From: Dichetophora obliterata
Lineage: Eukaryota > Arthropoda > Insecta > Diptera > Sciomyzidae
Direction: 5' to 3'
Assembly: GCA_963920525.1 (NCBI GenBank)
Contig: OY986436.1
Span: 80,073,630 to 80,137,629 of the forward strand
DNA: 64,000 nucleotides
Each line of letters opens with the position of its first letter. Position 1 is the first letter of the stretch. The notes beneath the pieces were generated by a model. That model ran no database searches. It was given only the letters and a program-made list of their open reading frames with translations, and had not been told where the DNA came from. Positions 46,930 through 57,875 of this stretch are shown piece by piece. Both the position numbers and the translations under genes were made by a program.

Positions 46930-48320
46930 GTAGCCTGCAGCTCTACAATACTCTGCTAGAATTGGCAGTTGGATACTAATTTTAATAAAATACAAATCAC
47001 AATTTTTAATTTACTTTATTTATTTTAATGTTAATTAGCTTTTTAGCATATAAAAAATGTCAGAACAGAGCAGAATTTACGTCTGTACACTGACGAAGTC
47101 AAAACGGAAGTGCTGATACGATGAATTGTAAAAAGTTAATTTTCGCTCTCGCAGAGTTCCTTTTATTTTTATCTGGAACAACAAAAACAATTTTAACTGA
47201 TCACTGACTTTGACGGACGTGTAAATTGCGACAATACAATCGCATTTGGTATGTATAATGTTTGTCGTATTTCACCAGTGCTGTTCTTTTTTGTGACGAA
47301 TTTGTTATTACCGTGGACATTTCATAAGTAACATCACTACCATAACAGTTTTTCTTTTTATTTTGCAAGGCAAAAATGTTTGAAGAAATTGGTTTTCTTG
47401 AAAGTTTTGACGTGGCTTTCTGATTCATAACAAGATCAAGTCTATATTTTTCGCACAAAGCTCTTATTATTTCATTCTTTTCGTTTTGTTTAGGCAGTTA
47501 AAAAAAATTATTTTCTTCAGTCAGCTGTTTAAATACGACATACAACAATATAAACCTTTAGGGTATGTTCACAGTTTTTTTATTTTATTGAAAACGCAAT
47601 TCGATATACAACAATACGACTGCTTGTGAAAACCCTTAATGTATTCCCAGCGCAACTAAAAAAATTTACTGCGCTTCTCATCATTGGTGCTCGTCAAATG
47701 TGACCCTTGGTGAATACATACAAAAGAAAATGCCAAAAAGAGAAAATTGAACAACAAAGGAGACGAAGATAGCAAAATGAAAATAAAAAATAGTCAGAGT
47801 TCTGTTAAACAGCTGCTTTTTGTGTAAAGGGGTAAGAAGGGGAGAAAACACCCCTACAAAATATGCAATTCTTTCACAAACAGTACTAAAAAATATATTT
47901 ACTTTATTTTGGACATGTGTTTTATTTAACGATATTTATTTCATTTCAGTAAAACAAGTTTTCGTAAAAACATTTTTGACATTTTAAAATCTTTACACCC
48001 TATGAATAAATTGTGACTACGGTTGCAACAACGAGCGCCACCCACGTCACAACAAAGACGGCGGACATGCTCAATACTTTATCTATAGTTCTTTGTATCA
48101 TGAGCATAAACAATATTTATTTTTTTCTTCAGCCACAGCCAGGACTCCCTCAATTTAGAATTTGGTGACATCACTTCAGTTTTCTCGTAGTTACTCAGTT
48201 TTCTCAGTGTCAACACTTGCAATATTTTATTGCATGCGAACTTTTAAAATTGAATTTCATGAGCAATATCGCAAGTGTAGACTGCTCATAACATGAAATT
48301 GCTCATATCAGAATTGCTGT
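46930..48320. other. Repeat-derived or intergenic DNA, no gene recognised
   Basis: The minus frame at 47458-47201 (85 codons) has no domain that I know. The phrase CGACATACAACAATATA near 47536 recurs as CGATATACAACAATACG near 47611. TATCTATAGTTCTTTG near 48081 also occurs inverted near 33805, indicating a dispersed repeat. Confidence 0.45.
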
Positions 48321-48324
48321 GTGT

Positions 48325-48472
48325 GCATTTTTAAGAACCTATCAAACAAAATACATGACAAAAGCATTGAAAAAGTGAAAAACACAAAATGGAATGACGA
48401 ATGGAAGAAATTATGGCTTTAATAAACTTTAACAAGCAATTCCAAAATGAAGTTTGATGAGATGAAGTGCCC
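48325..48472 (+). repeat. Dispersed repeat shared with 21290-21440
   Basis: It aligns to 21290-21440 across its length, with AAATGGAATGACGAATGGAAGAAATTA as the best-kept part (split here: AAATGGAATGACG, AATGGAAGAAATTA). Unidentified family. Confidence 0.65.
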
Positions 48473-48879
48473 ACCTAAATATTATAGCATGAAATCTGGA
48501 TGTCATGAAATTAAATGTGACAGTTTGCTGGCAATTAAATATTGTAAGTGTATACACTTTAGACAAGAACACGTCATTCAATTGTTGTAGTTTTATAATT
48601 GTAGCTATAATTTTATCAACATATGTTTATACAGGAATTTCCAAATTGAATTTTAATTTTCATTGCCCACTAAATAAAACATCTGTTTTATGTCAAAAGC
48701 ATGTTCGAGAATTCGACGCGAACTATTACTCGGGCAAAATTCATAATTGCATTTTTTTTGTTCGAGGGAACACGAAAAATTCGGGAGCATAAAAATGCGG
48801 ACTGACTTAACAATTAGGCTTATTGACACAATTTAAACTCTGCGACAGTTTCTGGTTGATATTAATATAAGTCGTTTGG

Positions 48880-48935
48880 CAAAATACACAAATCTTTTTT
48901 TGTATATGCTGATGATATGAAAATTTATCGACACA
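48880..48935 (+). pseudogene. Reverse transcriptase fragment (YADD box)
   Basis: A short + strand stretch translates to FFVYADDMKIYRH, the motif C region of a LINE reverse transcriptase, followed at once by stops. It is isolated and its clade cannot be told. Confidence 0.5.
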
Positions 48936-49034
48936 AATAAATTTTTCCACTCGGTGTCAAAAAACTTTCTGGAACTAGACGTCAGTAAATGTCTACAAGA
49001 CTAAAATCTCCCCTCAGAGCTTATCATATATTTC

Positions 49035-50035
49035 TGTGTCGATAAGCGATAACAGCCCAAGTAAGATCTTACTTACTTACTTTCTTAGTTGGCGATACAA
49101 CCGTATGTCGGTCTTGGCCTCATCTAAGAATTTGCGCCAGCCATTTCTGTCTTTCGCTTGCTTCGCCTGCTAGAAAGCTTCGTCAGGTTGTCCTCTACTT
49201 GGTCTTTCCAGTGAAGATGCGGTCGTCCTCTTCTGCGTTGACCGCCGCTTGGTACAGAATCGAATGTTTTCTTCACTGGAGCATAGTCTTTCATGCGCTG
49301 AACAAGACCTAGCCAGCGAAGCCGCTCGATTTTAATGCGCTTGACTATGTCGATGTCAGCGTACAGCTCATACAGTTCATCATCCCATCGTATTCGGTAC
49401 TCGCCATTTACCGAGAATCTTTCACTCGAATGCTCCTAAAGTCTTTTCATCTATACTGCTCAGCGTCCAGGTTTGTGATGCATTAAGTAGGACGGGCATG
49501 ATGAGCGATTTATAGAGCGTGATTTTCGTTCGTCGAGAGGGCTCTGCTTCTCAATTGCCTACTGTGCCAAAGTAACACCTGTTGGCAAGAGTTATTCTTC
49601 GTTTGATCTCAATGCTGATTTCGTTAGTTGAGTTAATGCTGGATCCCAGATAAACGAAGTCCTTCACAGCCTCGAAGGAGGTATTGTCAACTGTAACGTG
49701 GGTTCCAAGACGCTGGGACTATTTGTTTGTTGACACCAAGTATTTCGTCTTATCTGCATTTACTGCCAGACCCATTCCACTTGACTCTCTTTCTAATCTG
49801 GAAAATGCTGCACTGACTTCGCGCTTATTATGGCCAATGATATCGATAACAGCCTAGGTCTCACTTCAAAATTTCGAGAAATGTTGCTTCAAAGTTTGCT
49901 TGCTTCAATCGCCATATGAAAGGGTCTTTCGTTTTTGTATCATAACTTTGGCTAGGGTCATGCTAGAAGCTACAGATTTTGTGCGTTTATAAAGCTATAT
50001 GCGTGGAACACATCTACATCAATAACCCAGTTCTG
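49035..50035 (+). repeat. Dispersed repeat, copy 2, split by RTE
   Basis: The two parts, 49035-49060 and 49845-50035, align in order to 9958-10195 (shared TTTCGAGAAATCTTGCTT-like, AATCGCCATAT, AAAGGGTCTTTCG and CGTGGAACACA phrases). The RTE fragment lies between them. Confidence 0.7.
49060..49845 (-). pseudogene. RTE-type LINE 3' fragment
   Basis: It is the inverse of about 62870-63680, with matching phrases such as GGCGAGTACCGAA and GACCAAGTAGAGGA on minus. It encodes the thumb and C-terminal region (LAVNADKTKYLVSTNKQ, VYLGSSIN, WDDELYELYADID). The 3' end carries (AAGT)n units, as in RTE elements. CGATAACAGCC occurs on both sides (49044 and 49845), an imperfect target duplication, so it was inserted into the dispersed repeat 49035-50035. 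Confidence 0.8.
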
Positions 50036-50196
50036 TACTTTATTTATTAACTTATTTATTTATTTATTGGCTAGGCAAGGCAATTTACTTATTCTAACAG
50101 GTTTGTTTTACTTTATTTGATTTTTTTTCCCTCCCACATTTCCTTGTTTTGGTGTTCGAAAATTTGCAAATAGAAGTGGGCGTAATCCACCCACCT

Positions 50197-50741
50197 CATG
50201 TACTTACTCCGCTACAAGAGTTGTACAGGAACCTCGAAAGAAGAGCCACATAAGCAGTGAATCATAGATGGAGAGATACGACATCGTGCAAAATCTCGAA
50301 AATCATGTGCAATGCACAATGCGAAAAACGAACACTGTTCATCTTGGCACGCCCGCGCAAAGATTGCAGGATACTAGTGGGCATGCTCACTGGTCACTGC
50401 ATGATGGCAGCCCACGCGAGGAAGCTTGGCATCACCACGGATGACAACTGCAGAAAGTGCAAGGAACCGAGCACAGTGGAGACCCTGGAGCACCTACTAT
50501 GCACTTGCCCCGCCCTACTTAGATCGAGACTAAAATACCTAGGCTCATCGACATTCCCGTCGCTTAAAGATGTAACCATAGTATCTCTGGGATAAGGTTT
50601 CCTCCTAAGGTTTGCGAATTCAACGCAAATCTTTAAAGACTTCAATTAAACACAAAGGTTCCTTTTGTTCGCTACCGGTGCCACTAAGGACCAGAATTGG
50701 TCTATGTGAGCCTTCACGAAGGCATCCGAATTAACCTAGCC
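50197..50741 (+). pseudogene. LOA/I-like LINE 3' end with 14-bp duplication
   Basis: TAATCCACCCACCT occurs exactly at 50183-50196 and 50742-50755. Between them the + strand encodes the C-terminus of a LINE polymerase: LLTGHCMMAAHARKLGI, then the zinc-binding CRKCKEPSTVETLEHLLCTC and PALLRSRLKYLG, ending at a stop at 50593. The 3' UTR has GGACCAGAATTGGTCTATG, resembling LOA-type tails, and ends TTAACCTAGCC. It is 5'-truncated, as usual for target-primed insertion. Confidence 0.8.
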
Positions 50742-51204
50742 TAATCCACCCACCTGGTCGACATGAATTCAAGAACACGTCAAAAAGAAAAGGAGAGAAG
50801 AAAAGAAAAAAGAAAAGTAACTTACATACTAACATATTTTATACATAGAAGCATAGCTAAGAATTTTATTTGATAAAAATAGGAGAAATCTGAGAAGGGA
50901 ATTGGGAAGTGGAAAGGATACGCTTAGCAAACTGGCTATTTATTATCTTTGCATTTATTTCTTAACGACTAAAAGGACAATAAAGGAAGAGCGCAGGATC
51001 ATTGGGCTTTTAGGAGGGAAAAAGATTTGGAGAGGGCATTCTTAATTATAGATTAAGATTTCAAATATTTACATTTATAAAAAAGCCAAGCAAGGTTATC
51101 TTAAATAAACTTGAATTTAGTCTAGATTAAGGTGTTGGGAGCCTAGTTGCTTGATGGAAGGTATTATGACGGAAATAAGGACTTGGAAAGATTTTTCTTA
51201 AAAT

Positions 51205-52402
51205 TTAATTTAGACACAGAGGGTGTCTCGTAATAGTGTAATAGTACTCGCTGATATTATTGAATTCTCTACAGCACCTATTTACCGGCTCATTTCTTGC
51301 GTAGACAGTGTGATGTTGATATTCATTTAATAGTCGTGTATGCCGTGTACATCTAATCGGGTCACTAAATCGTATCTTGTTTGATATATACTCGCTATCA
51401 ACAACACCGTTAATTACATCGAAGGTAAAACATGAACTAAATAACGACCTTCTTGTTGAAAGGGGCATTAAATTCAAAAGGGTAAGCCTATAATCATAAG
51501 GTGACAATATATAATACTCACGGTGATTATATTTGTCCCTAAGCGCAAAACGCAGAAATTGCTTTTGAATAGATTCAAGTCTTTCACGTTTGATTCAAAA
51601 GCAGGATTCCAAATAATGCATCCGTATTCAAGAAGAGGGCACACTAACGCATAGCATAATGCCTTCGTAACCCAAACATTTTTGAACTCTTTTGCACGTC
51701 GTTTTATAAAACCAAGTAGTTTGCTGGCTCTAGATACAATTTTAAAATAATGTAAGTTGAAACGCAAATTGTTGTCCAAGACTACACCAAGATCAACAAT
51801 ATGGTTGACTCTTTCAAGTTAAATGCTATTAAGGAAGTAACTGTCATTTGTTTCTAAATTTTTACGGTAGAAGATTATTACGCAGCATTTATGAACATTA
51901 AGATAAAGTTTATTTTGATTGCACCAGTGCTCAAGATATGACAGTTTCGACTGTAAGTAAATTATATCTATTTCCGATTTAATAACATGGTACATTTATA
52001 GGTCGTCTGCATACATAAGATGTGGGATATCGCAAAGAATATCAGATAGGTGTGAGATAAAAATATTAAAGAGAAGTGAGCCAAGGTGAATACCTTGTGG
52101 TACGCCGGATGTAACTAAAATCTGTTTGGATAAGGTACCTTGAAATTTTACGATTTTCATCCAATTGAGCAAAGATCCTGAGATACCAATCTTTTCCAAT
52201 TTGAAAGCCAAGATATCATGATCGACACGATCAAAAGCTTTGCTAAAGTCGGTGTATATTGGCTCCACTTTATGTCCTTTTTCCATTTTACTTAAAACAT
52301 CAGAGACCATAGTCATTAGATTTGTTGTGGTTGACCTACCTTTACGGAAACTATGTTGCTGTTCATTGAGTAGATGAATTTTAATAAATGTTAGTTTTGA
52401 GC
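51205..52402 (-). pseudogene. LINE reverse transcriptase, C-terminal part
   Basis: Minus-strand frames: HSFRKGRSTTTNLMTMVSDV, YTDFSKAFDRVDHDILAFK (motif A), VTSGVPQGIHLGSLLFNIFI (motif B, with Ile and Ser replacing Ser and Pro), LMYADDL (motif C), then RASKLLGFIKRRAKEF, LEYGCIIWNP and a terminal YDYRLTLLNLMPLSTRR region. One in-frame stop and frameshifts lie between 51990 and 51780. It is the continuation of the frame cut by the LTR element. Confidence 0.8.
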
Positions 52403-52635
52403 TGTAAACATTGCACCGTGTGAATGAAGCACATTAACTTATATGTATCTGAACGTGCTCATATTTCTCTTTGACAATTGCGGCTGACTTCACTGTAAGA
52501 ATAACAAAGAAGAAGAATCGACTTGACACCATATGGAGAAAATGTATTTCCGGTGACTTTTCTTTAACCTGCAACTTGATTGCAACAAGTAAAATAAAAT
52601 CAAAATTTTTAAATATAATATTCTGGTATTTTTCA
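52403..52635 (+). repeat. 5' LTR
   Basis: It begins TGTAAACATTGCACC and ends TGGTATTTTTCA, so has TG...CA termini. It differs from the 3' LTR at three bases (near 52535, 52590 and 52620). Promoter elements were not resolved. Confidence 0.95.
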
Positions 52636-52638
52636 TCC

Positions 52639-52653
52639 TCAGAAGTGGGATTT
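52639..52653 (+). other. Likely primer-binding site
   Basis: Just inside the 5' LTR the sequence CTCAGAAGTGGGATT appears. From memory it is complementary to the 3' region of tRNA-Leu, offset a few bases from the CCA end, as in mdg3-like elements; there is no TGG directly at the LTR border. Confidence 0.5.
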
Positions 52654-52701
52654 TACTTAGAAAATTAAACTTTAAAAGTAGATTTGTCAATTTTTTAAAA
52701 A

Positions 52702-54345
52702 ATGCCACCACGAAGATTATCGCGTCAAGAAGTTGCTGAGGTATTGACCGAAGCTGAAATTTCATTTCCAGAAACAGCAACGGTGGCTCAATTACGACCA
52801 TTATATGAGCGATTGATGCAGGAAAAACACGCAGCACAAGGTGATGATCCAGAAATTGGATTTCCTGATGTTCCACCTAATACTGCTAGTACAGCAGCCA
52901 ATGACGCTTTAGCCAGTGATGGTCACTTTGTAGTTTTTGTTGAAGCTCCTGCTGCAACTGATATGATGCCTGCTGGGAGCTCTTCTGCCTCCGCTCCTGT
53001 GGTGATTGGCGCAACCATGGCCGATTCTGCCGTCAATGGTGCAATCATTTCTGCTTCTGCTGTCACTGCTGCAATCACTTCTGTCTCTGCCGCCACTGCT
53101 ACAATTATTTCTGCCTCTGCTGGCACTGCTGTCATTGATGTTCCTTCTGTCACTTCTGTCCCTGCTGCCACCGACGCCACTGCTGCCATTGCCACAACTT
53201 CATCTGCTGCGGAATCCTCTTCCTTGTCTGCCGGTTGCTATGAGCTTGATGAAGAACTAGCTCGCCTTCGCAAGCAAAAAGAATTATTGTTATTAAGACG
53301 AGAACTAGAGCTACTGCAGAACCAAATGCCACAAACGCAAGCTGTAGATGTGATGGCAATTGACTCAATGGTCAATAAATTTAATGGAGATGACACGTAC
53401 GACGTTAAAAAGTGGATCCTTGACCTTGAGGATGCATTTGATTTGTTGGGCTATAAGGGCAGAACAACACTAATATGTGCACGTCGGCTCCTAGATGAAA
53501 CTGCTAGACTCTTCGCTCGGACAATAGTGTCGGGAACTTATGAAGATTTGAAGCAATCTTTGTTGGAAGAATTCGGCCACTCACAAACTTTGTTCGAGGT
53601 ATATGAGCAGCTCAAAAATAGGAAGCTGAGACAGTCTGAGAGCATTCAGCGTTACGTTGTGGAGATGAAGATGATAGCAGAGAAAGCAAATATTCCGGAA
53701 CAAGATTTAGTTGACGCCATAATCCGTGGCATTAATGATCGAAGTTCTCTCTCAACTATGTTGTACCAGGCCACGACACTTCGTCAACTAAAATTTCAAC
53801 TGGAAAGGTATGAGAAGCTGCGCCCAAAAATGGCAGCTCCAGTACAACGTATGCAAGTGGGCACGTATGAGCGTTCTTTATACGCAGCTGGCCCAACCTT
53901 TTCATCAGAGAGTCATCGCCGAACTGCCGCTACTTCCGTAAAACCTGCTGCTTCTGCTGTAAAGACTTCGCCTCAGACTGATGGCCCACGCTATTTTAAC
54001 TGCTCGCAGTTTGGCCATTATCAGTCACAGTGCCCAAGAACAAAACGATTGCAGGGATCGTGCTTTAAATGTGGAGAAATGGGACACTTCCACCAGGCAT
54101 GCCCACGGAAATTAAACACCATTGCTGCTGTCGAGGAATCAGGGAGAGATGCGAATGAAGCTGAAGCCCTGTTGTCTCCAGAGGAATCTGAGTTGGTCAG
54201 GACTGTCAACGCATTGCAAATGGTAAGTGTTAATTTTTTTTTGATAAACAAAGCAAACGCACAGAAACTTACAGCATTCTCACTCTCTTTAACACCGGTA
54301 GCCCGAAGAGTTTTATTAAAAGAGCTGCAGTCCCGTTCAAGATAG
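52702..54345 (+). CDS. gag: gag of the LTR retrotransposon
   Basis: An uninterrupted frame of 547 residues for the structural protein that forms the particle. Residues 1-45 form a SAP-like helical start (RRLSRQEVAEVLTEAEISFP). Residues 70-175 are low-complexity Ala/Ser/Thr/Val with repeats like SASAVTAAI. A coiled coil follows (EELARLRKQKELLLLRRELE), then the retrotransposon gag domain (FNGDDTYDVKKWILDLEDAF through RKLRQSESIQRYVVEMK). Near residue 433 come two zinc knuckles: the first has Tyr in place of the first Cys (RYFNCSQFGHYQSQC), the second is intact (CFKCGEMGHFHQAC). The last ~35 residues overlap pol. Confidence 0.9.
   Translation: MPPRRLSRQEVAEVLTEAEISFPETATVAQLRPLYERLMQEKHAAQGDDPEIGFPDVPPNTASTAANDALASDGHFVVFVEAPAATDMMPAGSSSASAPVVIGATMADSAVNGAIISASAVTAAITSVSAATATIISASAGTAVIDVPSVTSVPAATDATAAIATTSSAAESSSLSAGCYELDEELARLRKQKELLLLRRELELLQNQMPQTQAVDVMAIDSMVNKFNGDDTYDVKKWILDLEDAFDLLGYKGRTTLICARRLLDETARLFARTIVSGTYEDLKQSLLEEFGHSQTLFEVYEQLKNRKLRQSESIQRYVVEMKMIAEKANIPEQDLVDAIIRGINDRSSLSTMLYQATTLRQLKFQLERYEKLRPKMAAPVQRMQVGTYERSLYAAGPTFSSESHRRTAATSVKPAASAVKTSPQTDGPRYFNCSQFGHYQSQCPRTKRLQGSCFKCGEMGHFHQACPRKLNTIAAVEESGRDANEAEALLSPEESELVRTVNALQMVSVNFFLINKANAQKLTAFSLSLTPVARRVLLKELQSRSR
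54234..54242 (+). promoter_or_regulatory. Candidate -1 frameshift site (T9 run)
   Basis: In gag frame the codons are AAT TTT TTT TTG. A -1 slip in the nine-T run enters the pol frame, which has a stop at 54231-54233 and is open from 54234 on. Pol lies in the -1 frame relative to gag, so the fit is good; slippage itself is inferred. Confidence 0.5.
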
Positions 54346-57300
54346 ATGAGATTCTCAAGCCAACCAAATACCGTGGGGTGGGTTTAGAACAACTTAAAAT
54401 ATATGATGAAATTTTATGTGAAGTCAGTATTGGAAATCAAAAAGTAAAGCATTCATTTTCAGTTTTACCAGATTCTGATCTGTCAGTTCCCATATTAATT
54501 GGACGGGACTTAATGAAACAATTTAACATATTTCTTTGTAAACTACGAAAAAATGTGAATTTAAACAAAAAGTTAAATGAATTTAAAAAAAATAATAAAT
54601 GCTTAAGTTTGAAAGTTTTACCCGACTGTGCGTTTGATTTGATTAAAGTGGAAAATGTTCATGACCAGTGTCCGATGCAAGGGAATGAGGATTCGCTTGG
54701 TTTAGGGGAAAAAATAGCAACGGAATCAGCTTCAGGGAATTCCTTGGCTCCAATTAAGGAGTATATTTTACAACTAAATGGGGTTGTTTTGGTTAATCGC
54801 GACAAAAATGGTAAAAATAATGATGAGATTGATATTGATGAACGTGTCTTTGCTATTTCAGAGATGTGCTCCGAATACAATATTGATATTAATCCCGAAT
54901 TACCTAAGAAAGAAAGAGAAGCCTTGCAGTCAGTGGTCGTTAGTAGTTATTGTAATCCTCCTTCAGAAATAGAAATAGAGCCTTATACTTCAGAACTAAA
55001 GATAAACTTAACTGACGATACCCCTTTTCATAGCGCACCTCGTAGACTTTCGTATTCAGAAAAAATTGAAGTGCAGGCTATCATTGATGAATTGTTAGAG
55101 AAGAATATTATAAGGCATAGTAATTCACCCTACGCTTCGGCAACGGTTTTAGTCAGGAAAAAGAGTGGAGACGGTAGACTTTGCATTGATTATAGGTTTT
55201 TGAATAAAAAAACAGTCCGTGATAACTTCGCAATGCCATTAATTGAGGACTGCTTAGAATACTTGGAAGGCAAAAAGTTTTTCACTGTATTGGACCTAAA
55301 GAATGGATTTCATCAAGTGCGAATGCTTGAGGGGTCAATTAAGTACACTTCATTTGTGACCCCTGGGGGTCAATATGAGTATCCTAAAATGCCATTTGGG
55401 TTAAAAAATGCTCCAGCATTCTTCCAAAGATTTATTTGCGATATTTTAAAAGACCTATTGAATTCGGGGAAAATAGTTGTTTTTATGGATGACATAACGA
55501 TAGCAACTAAAGATCTTGAAACTCATAAGAAAATTGTAAGTGAAGTGCTTGGCCGTTTGTATCAGAAAGGTTTAGAATTGAAAATGAGCAAATGCAAATT
55601 CGGCTACTTTGAAATCAACTTTTTGGGTTACATGGCTAGTGAAAAAGGGATTCGACCTAGTGAAACACATATCGAAAGCATTCAGAATTTTCCCCAACCT
55701 CAGAACTTTAAGCAACTTCAGCAGTGTCTTGGTTTATTCTGCTACTTTCGAAAATTTGTCCCGTCATTCTCAACAATTGCGAAACCTATGACCAACCTTT
55801 TAAAGAAAAACACTATTTTTAACTTCAGCCAAGATTGCAAAGAAGCATTTCATACACTTAGGAGCGCCTTAATTTCCTCATCTGTATTGGCTATATATAG
55901 CCCAAACAAAGAGACTGAGTTGCATACGGATGCAAGCAAATTAGGGTTTGGAGCTGCTCTAATGTAGAAACAAGATGACGGTAAATTCCATCCAGTGGCC
56001 TTCTTTTCCAAGACTGCCTCTGAGAGTGAATCAAAATTGCACAGTTTCTAATTGGAAACATTGGCCATAGTTTATGCACTTGAGCGGTTTAGGACTCAGT
56101 TAAAAGGTATTCCTTTTACTTTGATCACTGATTGCAATGCATTGGCTCAAGCAATGGGGAAGAAGCAGGTGAACCAACGCATAGCAAGGTGGGTCTTCAG
56201 CTTTGAAAACTACAATTATCAAGTTAAACATCGTAGTGGGATTTCAATGGGTCATGTTGATGCCCTTAGCCGATGTCATTTAGTTAGTTCTGATGATGTT
56301 AATGAAATAGATTTAAATATTCAAATTACACAAAACCGCGATGAGGCAATAAAAGCCCTAAGGTGTAAACTGGAGAATGCACCGGTGCAAAATTTTGAAC
56401 TTAAAGATGGATTAGTATTTAAAAGGGTTAAAACTTCTGATCAACTTCAGCTTTATGTACCTGTAGAAATGGAGAATAATATAATAAGGATAATTCATGA
56501 GAAAATTGGTCACATGGGAATAGATAAAACTGCTGACTAACTTAAGCAAAATTATTGGTTCCCAAAATTAAGAAAAAAGATAGAACGTCATATACGGAAC
56601 TGTACAAAGTGTATAATTTATTCGCCAGCTGCTCGTTCAAATGAACACAATTTTATAATATCCCAAAAAAACCCATACCATTTGACACCATTCATTTGTA
56701 CCACTTTGGCCCTTTACCATCAATTCGTTCGCAAAGGAAACATATATTAGTTGTAGTAGATGGGTTCACAAAACATGTAAAGTTGTACGCTGTTAAGACA
56801 ACCAGTACTAAAGAAGCCTGCGCCTCCTTGCAGAGATATTTTGACAACTTCAGTCGTCCTAGGCGTATTGTTAGTGATCGTGGAACTTGTTTCACTTCTC
56901 AGGAATTTTCCAATTTTTTACGAAAAAATAATATTGAACATGTGAAAGTTGCAGTGGCGTCCGCTCAAGCTAACGGGCAGGTTGAAAGGGTAAATAAGGT
57001 GCTTAAAGCAATACTAGCGAAATTATCAGAGCCGATAGATCATTCAGATTGGGTAGATAAGTTAGAAGATGTTGAAAACGCTATCAACAATTCCGTTCAC
57101 TCATCGACACGAAAATCTCCCTGCACGTTGCTGTTTGGTACCAATCAGAGGGGTAGAATTATCGATGAATTGACTGAGTATTTGGAAGAAAAAGGGAAAC
57201 TTGACGCATGCGACCTAGAAAAAACACGTTCTGAAGCCTTAAAAAATATTGAAAAATCACAGCAATATAATCTTAATTATTTCCTTAAGCATAGTGTGCC

Positions 57301-57586
57301 GGCGAAATTCCATGAAGTGGGTGATTTCGTTGTTATGAAAAATGTAGATACTACAGCTGGAACGAATAAAAAATTCATTCCTAAATATAAGGGTCCTTAT
57401 GTTATAGATAAAAAAATGCCTCATGATCGATATGTTTTAAAAGACATTGAGAATTTCCAAGTAACTCAAATGCCTTACGATGGTGTGGTTGAGGCAAAGC
57501 GATTAAGAATGTGGGTTTCCCAACCTGAAGCATCGGACGCTGTCAGAACTGATCTGCAGGGTGACACTGGTCCATTAAAATTTTAA
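54234..57586 (+). pseudogene. pol: pol of the LTR retrotransposon (PR-RT-RNaseH-IN), broken
   Basis: Protease: the active-site triad region reads LFNTGSP, with Asn where DTG has its catalytic Asp, and ILIGRDLM downstream. Reverse transcriptase (about 55000-55560): KKSGDGRLCIDYRFLN, FTVLDLKNGFHQV, MPFGLKNAPAFFQRF and FMDDI, all intact. RNase H: ELHTDASKLGFGAAL, then an in-frame TAG at 55966; a TAA follows near 56050. Integrase: a TAA near 56538 in the zinc-binding region, a frameshift in an A-run near 56665-56672, and a core in which the first catalytic Asp of the usual HxDHxGPLP box is Tyr (HLYHFGPLP). IVSDRGTCFTS and the Glu-bearing SAQANGQVERVNKV remain. The polyprotein cannot be made whole from this copy. 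Confidence 0.9.
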
Positions 57587-57642
57587 TTAGCCGTCCTACT
57601 GTCATCTCGCTCGAGTCGATCGAGGTGTCAGGAGGGCCGAGC

Positions 57643-57875
57643 TGTAAACATTGCACCGTGTGAATGAAGCACATTAACTTATATGTATCTGAACGTGCTC
57701 ATATTTCTCTTTGACAATTGCGGCTGACTTCACTGTAAGAATAACAAAGAAGAAGAATCGACTTGACACCATATTGAGAAAATGTATTTCCGGTGACTTT
57801 TCTTTAACCTGCAACTTGATTGCAACATGTAAAATAAAATCAAAATTTTTAAATATAATCTTCTGGTATTTTTCA
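57643..57875 (+). repeat. 3' LTR
   Basis: A 233-bp copy of the 5' LTR with three substitutions. A purine-rich run (GGAGGGCCGAG) lies immediately upstream and may act as the polypurine tract. Confidence 0.95.

Larger units (their letters stand above)
52403..57875 (+). mobile_element. LTR retrotransposon, micropia/mdg3-like, 5473 bp
   Basis: Two 233-bp LTRs, a 4-bp duplication GAGC (52399-52402 and 57876-57879), gag, and a pol with protease, reverse transcriptase, RNase H and integrase in Ty3/gypsy order. No env. The LTRs differ at three positions (about 1.3%), pointing to a recent insertion, yet pol is broken. It sits in the reverse-transcriptase ORF of the minus-strand LINE. Confidence 0.95.

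Noticed and set aside
48505..48792. 95-codon frame with a hydrophobic segment
   Set aside because: No conserved motif, AT-rich codon use like surrounding non-coding DNA, and no supporting splice or promoter context.
52923..53368. Minus-strand Ala/Val-rich and plus-strand Leu-rich frames in gag
   Set aside because: They are shadows of the low-complexity Ala/Ser/Thr region of gag in other frames.
54224..54275. Intron between gag and pol (GTAAGT ... TTACAG)
   Set aside because: Splicing there places a stop a few codons later in either relevant frame; a -1 slip in the T9 run fits better.
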